In this document: positions 20,477 through 23,823 of the stretch, piece by piece
How the letters are laid out: each line of letters opens with the position of its first letter
Numbering within the stretch: position 1 is the stretch's first letter
Virus record (IMG/VR): IMGVR_UViG_3300036768_000395
Coordinates: 1-23,823 of that record
DNA from: a virus
Strand: one strand, 5' to 3'
DNA length: 23,823 bases
Notes under the pieces: model-generated
Database searches by the model: none
What the model saw: only the letters and a program-made list of their open reading frames with translations
Told to the model about the DNA's origin: nothing
Translations under genes and position numbers: made by a program

Positions 20477-21424
20477 GAGACTTTCCACCGCCGCGCGGAC
20501 CTCGCTCCCGCGCACGCGGAAATACAACAATGTCGTCTTACTGTCCCCATGCCGCAACTGGCGCCGCACCCCATCCAGCGCCTTCTCCGGCGACAGCCCC
20601 TGGCGCGTCATCGCCTGCGCCAGGCGATACGCGTAGGAATGCCGCAAATCGTGCGGCTTGAGATCGTGAATCCCCGCGGCCTCCCCCATCATCTGCAACC
20701 GCCGCCGGATTTGCCCCGTCGTCATCCGCTCCCCGCGCCAGCCCACCAGTACCGCCGCGCTTTCCCCCCCGCGCCCCTCAATCCATTCCCGCAGCGTATC
20801 CATCAGCGCGGACGGCGCCGTCACCACCGCTTTCTTTCCCCCTTTTCCCAGCACGCGGATTGTGCAGGCGTCAAAATCCAGATCATCCACATCCAGCCCC
20901 GCCACCTCGTGAATACGAAGCCCGGTCTGAATGAAAATCTCATACAGCACCCGATCCCGCCACGCCAGCCACCCGTGACGCTCCCCCTCGCAGCGAATAT
21001 GCGCCCCAGCCTCGACAACCGCCTCCAGCCGAGTCAACTCCTCCCCCGTCCGGTCACGCGGCGTCAACTCCACCGCCACGCGACGGACCGCCACCGTCGG
21101 GTCATACTCCAACAAACCCGCCGCCACCGCCCACTCCACCAGCACGCGCAGACTGGCCAGCCGCCGATTGCGGCTTGTCGGTGCCACCGACTTATCTGCA
21201 TCCATCTCCGCGAAATAGGCTTTCACATCGCTGGCGTTCAACAGACCAGGCTCAAACGCCTGCTTGTTCACACGTTCAAAGAAACGCCCAAAATGTTTGA
21301 CATCCTGCATGTATGCCTCGACCGAGTTCTCCCGCCGCCCGCTCTCCCGTAGCCACCCCTCGAACGCGCTCATCCAGTCCGTCAACACCACCTGACGACT
21401 GACAACTGATAACAGATCACTCAT
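20465..21424 (-). CDS. int: Tyrosine recombinase/integrase (XerD-like)
   Basis: This 319-residue protein starts at the ATG at 21424 (GGAGG upstream) and overlaps the RHH-like gene by 8 bases. The N-terminal SAM-like/core-binding domain (about residues 15-110) includes WMSAFEGWLRESGRREN. The catalytic domain contains R170 (TGLRIHE), K194 or K197 (GKGGKK), H258 and R261 (HDLRHSYA), H292 (RHGDSKT) and Y301 (LLYF), thus the full catalytic R-K-H-R-H-Y set. The enzyme would insert and excise the element at an att site. No att core was identified from this sequence alone. The first residues (LLSVVSRQVV) are encoded by heptamer repeat. Confidence 0.94.
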   Translation of the reverse strand: MSDLLSVVSRQVVLTDWMSAFEGWLRESGRRENSVEAYMQDVKHFGRFFERVNKQAFEPGLLNASDVKAYFAEMDADKSVAPTSRNRRLASLRVLVEWAVAAGLLEYDPTVAVRRVAVELTPRDRTGEELTRLEAVVEAGAHIRCEGERHGWLAWRDRVLYEIFIQTGLRIHEVAGLDVDDLDFDACTIRVLGKGGKKAVVTAPSALMDTLREWIEGRGGESAAVLVGWRGERMTTGQIRRRLQMMGEAAGIHDLKPHDLRHSYAYRLAQAMTRQGLSPEKALDGVRRQLRHGDSKTTLLYFRVRGSEVRAAVESLCDQ

Positions 21425-21427
21425 TAC
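21397..21427. repeat. Heptamer repeat at integrase start
   Basis: Three or four degenerate copies of the heptamer unit (CTGACAA, CTGATAA, CAGATCA on the plus strand) overlap the integrase start codon region. Confidence 0.55.
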
Positions 21428-21638
21428 CGACCTCCTCCTCAAAATCCGTAGCCGCGGAAACAACAACGGGCGCCACCAGTTTCACCTGCGCCCATTTTTC
21501 GTACTCTTTCTCAATCAACCTTCTTACCATTGCCCCCTGCCCGCGCCGTCCCAGCCGGAATGCATCACACAAGGCTAACAGTTTCTCGTGCGTTCCTGGG
21601 TCAATCGGCACCATCTTATATTTAGTCGTTTTGACCAT
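21417..21638 (-). CDS. RHH-like small regulator
   Basis: The 73-residue protein has an ATG at 21638 with GAGAGG upstream. The N-terminal part is short, basic and beta-like (MVKTTKYKMVPID), followed by two helices (PGTHEKLLALCDAFRLG; GQGAMVRRLIEKEYEKW). This is the ribbon-helix-helix arrangement of Arc/CopG-type regulators. It heads the integrase unit behind a promoter with a palindrome, so it could autoregulate that unit or act with the integrase as a directionality factor. The RHH call is from pattern only. Confidence 0.65.
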   Translation of the reverse strand: MVKTTKYKMVPIDPGTHEKLLALCDAFRLGRRGQGAMVRRLIEKEYEKWAQVKLVAPVVVSAATDFEEEVGNE

Positions 21639-21688
21639 ATCGCCTCTCGGTTACTTTTATGTTTCCAAATGTCAATTGCCTATCTGGA

Positions 21689-21716
21689 ATTATAACTAAT
21701 TATAATCACTTGTCAA
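21689..21716 (-). promoter_or_regulatory. Sigma70-type promoter of RHH-integrase unit
   Basis: On the minus strand TTGACA (21711-21716) and TATAAT (21689-21694), a perfect consensus pair, are 16 bases apart. A palindrome, CACTTG-T-CAAGTG (21707-21719), overlaps the -35 box, a likely operator. It reads toward the RHH-like and integrase genes. Confidence 0.75.
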
Positions 21717-21846
21717 GTGGCAATCTTCAACCATCGCGGCTTCATCTACCACATCACCGTTAAAAAAGATGCCGCCGGGAACATCACCGGCGACATCACC
21801 TACTTCACCCCACCCACAGACGGAACATCTCCCCATTTTGACCTAT

Positions 21847-21911
21847 CCCCCGCCTCGGGGGATTTGCCTATAGAGTCCCCCTCCTCGGGGCCGCCTCTCT
21901 ATAGGCAAATC
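21847..21911. terminator. Nested hairpins, likely tail-operon terminator
   Basis: A perfect 15-bp inverted repeat, GATTTGCCTATAGAG (21861-21875) with its complement at 21897-21911, encloses a C4/G4 hairpin; directly beside it lies a second C-rich/G-rich hairpin at 21847-21860. It stands between the end of the tail genes and the integrase promoter. It has no strong U-tract, so it may act as a structural barrier or processing site rather than as a textbook terminator. Confidence 0.5.
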
Positions 21912-21953
21912 TTCACCCATCCTCTTATTTCTTTTTCCTCTCCTCCAACATGA

Positions 21954-22652
21954 TTACCAGGCGATAAAATCCATGCCATTAATCGCTGACGCTGCCGTGC
22001 CGAATTTGCCAACAAATCCAATGCGTGTCGGCGTCCAGGAAAAAAATGGCGTAGTGGCGCCAATGAGGACAGTTGTGTAATTGGAGATAAAAGCCTCTAC
22101 AATTTGCCAGTTTGTCCATTTTGTTCCGATTACAGTTGCCTTTATTGCATCAGGCATAAATGACCCCGACGGCGTCCTGCTCGGCGTGATTGCGGTTACT
22201 GTTCCGCCGCCTGTGCGATAATAAATTTTATAGAGCAATGGTGGATTCGCATTTTGGTACTCCACAACTATCTCGACATAATTATTGTCTGTTCCGTTGT
22301 CAATGCGCAGGCCAGCATACTGGCCTGCGCTGTTTGTACTATTGGTGGGCAAAAAATAGACATTCGTTGCGCTATTAAGCTCGTTCGTAACCGGCTTGTA
22401 AAAAAATGCTCTCTCGCTTCCGGAAAAGCCAGAAGCGGAGAGAACGGTATTGCTCGCGATCGAAACTGATGGCGGAGTGGCAAATGGCGTTCCGGCCCAG
22501 AAATAATCAGACGGAATGTCACCGAAATCTTCCAGATAGGAAATCCCCTCCAGGATATTCGCGCGCCTATCTAATACCTCCCCTGCTTCCATCTCCGCAA
22601 TGCGCCTTTCAAGCGCTGCAATGCGTTCGACGATTTGTTTGTCCAGCATCAT
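21954..22652 (-). CDS. Tail/baseplate-associated protein with N-terminal coiled coil
   Basis: The 232-residue protein starts at the ATG at 22652 behind GGAGG. A heptad-type helix (LDKQIVERIAALERRIAEME, about residues 3-22) suggests trimerisation, as in phage tail proteins. The rest is a beta-rich domain of about 175 residues with many Ser/Thr/Asn/Gly residues (e.g. SVSIASNTVLSASGF, NNYVEIVVEYQN, IYYRTGGGTVTAITP), consistent with a jelly-roll or concanavalin-like receptor-binding fold. It is the last gene of the tail operon, where host-binding proteins usually lie. The host-binding role is inference. Confidence 0.7.
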   Translation of the reverse strand: MMLDKQIVERIAALERRIAEMEAGEVLDRRANILEGISYLEDFGDIPSDYFWAGTPFATPPSVSIASNTVLSASGFSGSERAFFYKPVTNELNSATNVYFLPTNSTNSAGQYAGLRIDNGTDNNYVEIVVEYQNANPPLLYKIYYRTGGGTVTAITPSRTPSGSFMPDAIKATVIGTKWTNWQIVEAFISNYTTVLIGATTPFFSWTPTRIGFVGKFGTAASAINGMDFIAW

Positions 22653-22653
22653 A

Positions 22654-23739
22654 TTAGATTGCCTCCAGTGTGGTCTCAAATGTAGTCACACCATCGCTTG
22701 ACGACAGCCGCACGGCGCGCAAAATCATGTCGTATTCCGCGCGGCCCTTGACGGTAACTGCATCTCCTACCGCTATGTCGCGGCCATAGCGGATAAGATA
22801 GCCGTCGTTGAGTTTCGCCTCCACCGTCGTTTTCGGTTTCCCAGCGCGCAGGTGCTTGCGTGCGGCGGCGGTAAGGTCGGACTTTTTTCCATACTGCGAA
22901 CCGTCGTAAAAATTTTCTGCGCGCGCGATTACTGATTGGCTTATATCTCCGCCATCACTCAAAGAAACGATAACGCGGCCTGCTCCGTTACCTTGTCCGC
23001 CAGCATATACGTAATTATATGTGTCTCGCCTATCATACGACTCGACAATCTCATCAATCGTCCCGTTATCGGGGCTGAGCCACAGCGCAGACGAAGACGA
23101 CATGCGCCGGTCGCGGAAAAACGACTTGCGCACCTGGAACGTGCCACTCCAGCCGTCGCTGCCAGGCACAATGTCCCAGTACAATTGTTCTGCGTTTTGC
23201 TGGTATGCTGCCCTCGCAATATCTACCAATACATCAATCACCTTGCGCCAGGCAAATGCCATTGACACTGATTGCGCCAGGGATAAATCGGCCTCGACCG
23301 AGAAACCATAGGCACTAATATCCCTGTCACTACTCGCCAACGAGCCGAGATTCTCGCGCACGACGGCGCGCATGATATTATCTGCCGCGTCGCTCTTTTT
23401 CGCCTGCGCCGAACCGGCTGCATAAGCGATAATGCGCCGCATGAGCAGGCTGTTAAGGCACAGTCCGTTGAGTGTCACATATCTCTCATGGCCGATTGTT
23501 TGCCATACCCAGCCGCCAAGCAAGTACGTGCCAAAAAGGTGGGAATAGGAGTCATCGCTCAAGATAAGCGCCATGCGCGTATCGGCCTGAAGTGGAAAAT
23601 CTGTCACCTGACTTTCGGCCAACGTGAACGAGATTGCGCCGACACCAGAGACGACACGTGTCGCCTCCAGGTCGCGGAAATCTACAATCATTTTTTGCAG
23701 CGTCGCGCTCTCTGGCCGGTAGACTGCTATCGTAATCAT
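22654..23739 (-). CDS. Siphovirus ReqiPepy6 Gp37-like tail protein
   Basis: The 361-residue protein starts at the ATG at 23739, overlapping the previous stop (ATGA), with GGAGG upstream. It begins MITIAVYRPESATLQKMIVD and continues with blocks typical of the Gp37-like baseplate/tail hub family, such as VSGVGAISFTLA, YLLGGWVWQTIG, YVTLNGLCLNSLLMRRI, and a C-terminal ribbon-like domain (YLIRYGRDIAVGDAVTVKG). Proteins of this family sit at the tail tip and often have a Tal-like fold. The motifs are general, so the name is given with moderate confidence; a structural tail role is strongly supported by the neighbours. Confidence 0.78.
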   Translation of the reverse strand: MITIAVYRPESATLQKMIVDFRDLEATRVVSGVGAISFTLAESQVTDFPLQADTRMALILSDDSYSHLFGTYLLGGWVWQTIGHERYVTLNGLCLNSLLMRRIIAYAAGSAQAKKSDAADNIMRAVVRENLGSLASSDRDISAYGFSVEADLSLAQSVSMAFAWRKVIDVLVDIARAAYQQNAEQLYWDIVPGSDGWSGTFQVRKSFFRDRRMSSSSALWLSPDNGTIDEIVESYDRRDTYNYVYAGGQGNGAGRVIVSLSDGGDISQSVIARAENFYDGSQYGKKSDLTAAARKHLRAGKPKTTVEAKLNDGYLIRYGRDIAVGDAVTVKGRAEYDMILRAVRLSSSDGVTTFETTLEAI

Positions 23740-23823
23740 TGCAGCGCCTCCGCCAATGTCTCATATTGCGGATTCCAGGATAGTTGAGTGGTAACAGTTC
23801 CGCTCGGAGCAAAAAACAGGAGA
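23736..23823 (-). CDS. Tail gene, C-terminal fragment
   Basis: The frame is open from the right edge to the stop TGA at 23736-23738; about 28 codons are visible and end in NPQYETLAEALQ. The stop overlaps the next start by 4 bases. By position it should be a distal tail or similar structural protein, but too little is seen to classify it. Confidence 0.65.
   Translation of the reverse strand, partial: LLFFAPSGTVTTQLSWNPQYETLAEALQ

Larger units (their letters stand above)
21639..21953. other. Regulatory gap between tail and integrase units
   Basis: This 315-base stretch contains the integrase-unit promoter (21689-21716) and the nested hairpins (21847-21911). A 78-codon open frame on the plus strand (21717-21953, GTG start) has no ribosome site and runs across the hairpins. 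Nothing else is clear, though attP could lie here since it adjoins the integrase unit. Confidence 0.5.

Noticed and set aside
20431-20574. Upstream extension of the 220-residue protein
   Set aside because: It crosses the heptamer repeat and the integrase 3' end and has no ribosome site.
1-23823. tRNA genes
   Set aside because: I saw no convincing cloverleaf with T-loop (GTTCRA) consensus on either strand; a covariance search would be decisive.

Overview
The window looks like part of a temperate, siphovirus-type tailed phage or prophage (Caudoviricetes), possibly a phage-mobile element hybrid. Essentially every credible gene lies on the minus strand, so transcription runs from right to left. 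The hallmarks are both terminase subunits, a ReqiPepy6 Gp37-like tail gene, a tyrosine integrase, a primase-helicase, holin-like membrane proteins and an M23 peptidase. The host is probably a Chloroflexota bacterium (Anaerolineae-like). This is inferred from the heptamer repeats at gene ends (CAGTAAT type), the Ala/Thr-rich lipoprotein style and the type I-E style CRISPR repeat; no marker gene proves it.

Layout in transcription order (right to left). (1) 23823-21954: end of a tail operon: a partial gene, a Gp37-like baseplate protein and a coiled-coil tail protein, followed by nested hairpins. (2) 21.7-19.35 kb: a promoter with an overlapping palindrome, a small RHH-like regulator, the integrase, a Cys-motif protein, a zinc-ribbon protein and a small membrane protein. 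(3) 19.14-16.14 kb: a 998-residue primase-helicase, followed by a 340-bp non-coding block of inverted TTCATTAA-type repeats around a perfect 15-bp inverted repeat, which is a candidate replication origin. (4) 15.8-11.7 kb: a membrane-linked group of a 2-TM protein, an anchored lipoprotein, an FtsK/HerA-like ATPase and a membrane-HTH protein. (5) 11.7-9.9 kb: DUF5131 and small Cys-rich proteins. (6) 9.9-7.7 kb: a second promoter and a run of short unknown genes separated by a three-copy RNA-like element that begins at stop codons. (7) 7.7-3.77 kb: an SNF2 helicase with an IbrA-like PP-loop enzyme and an IbrB-like ParB-fold protein. (8) 3.73-3.40 kb: a 76-residue gene ending in an integron attC-like palindrome, next to one solitary type I-E-like CRISPR repeat. 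(9) 3.38 kb to the left edge: a late-type promoter, a structured leader with a terminator, holin-like genes, terminase small and large subunits, and an M23 peptidase cut by the window edge.

How it fits together: region 9 resembles the lambda late arrangement, in which a promoter is followed at once by a terminator, then lysis genes, then terminase. The integrase and RHH protein suggest lysogeny. The SNF2-IbrA-IbrB genes and the small genes around them look like accessory cargo. The most unusual signals are the lone CRISPR repeat beside an attC-like element, the GNRA-loop intercistronic element, the SNF2-IbrAB module, and the iteron-like block.
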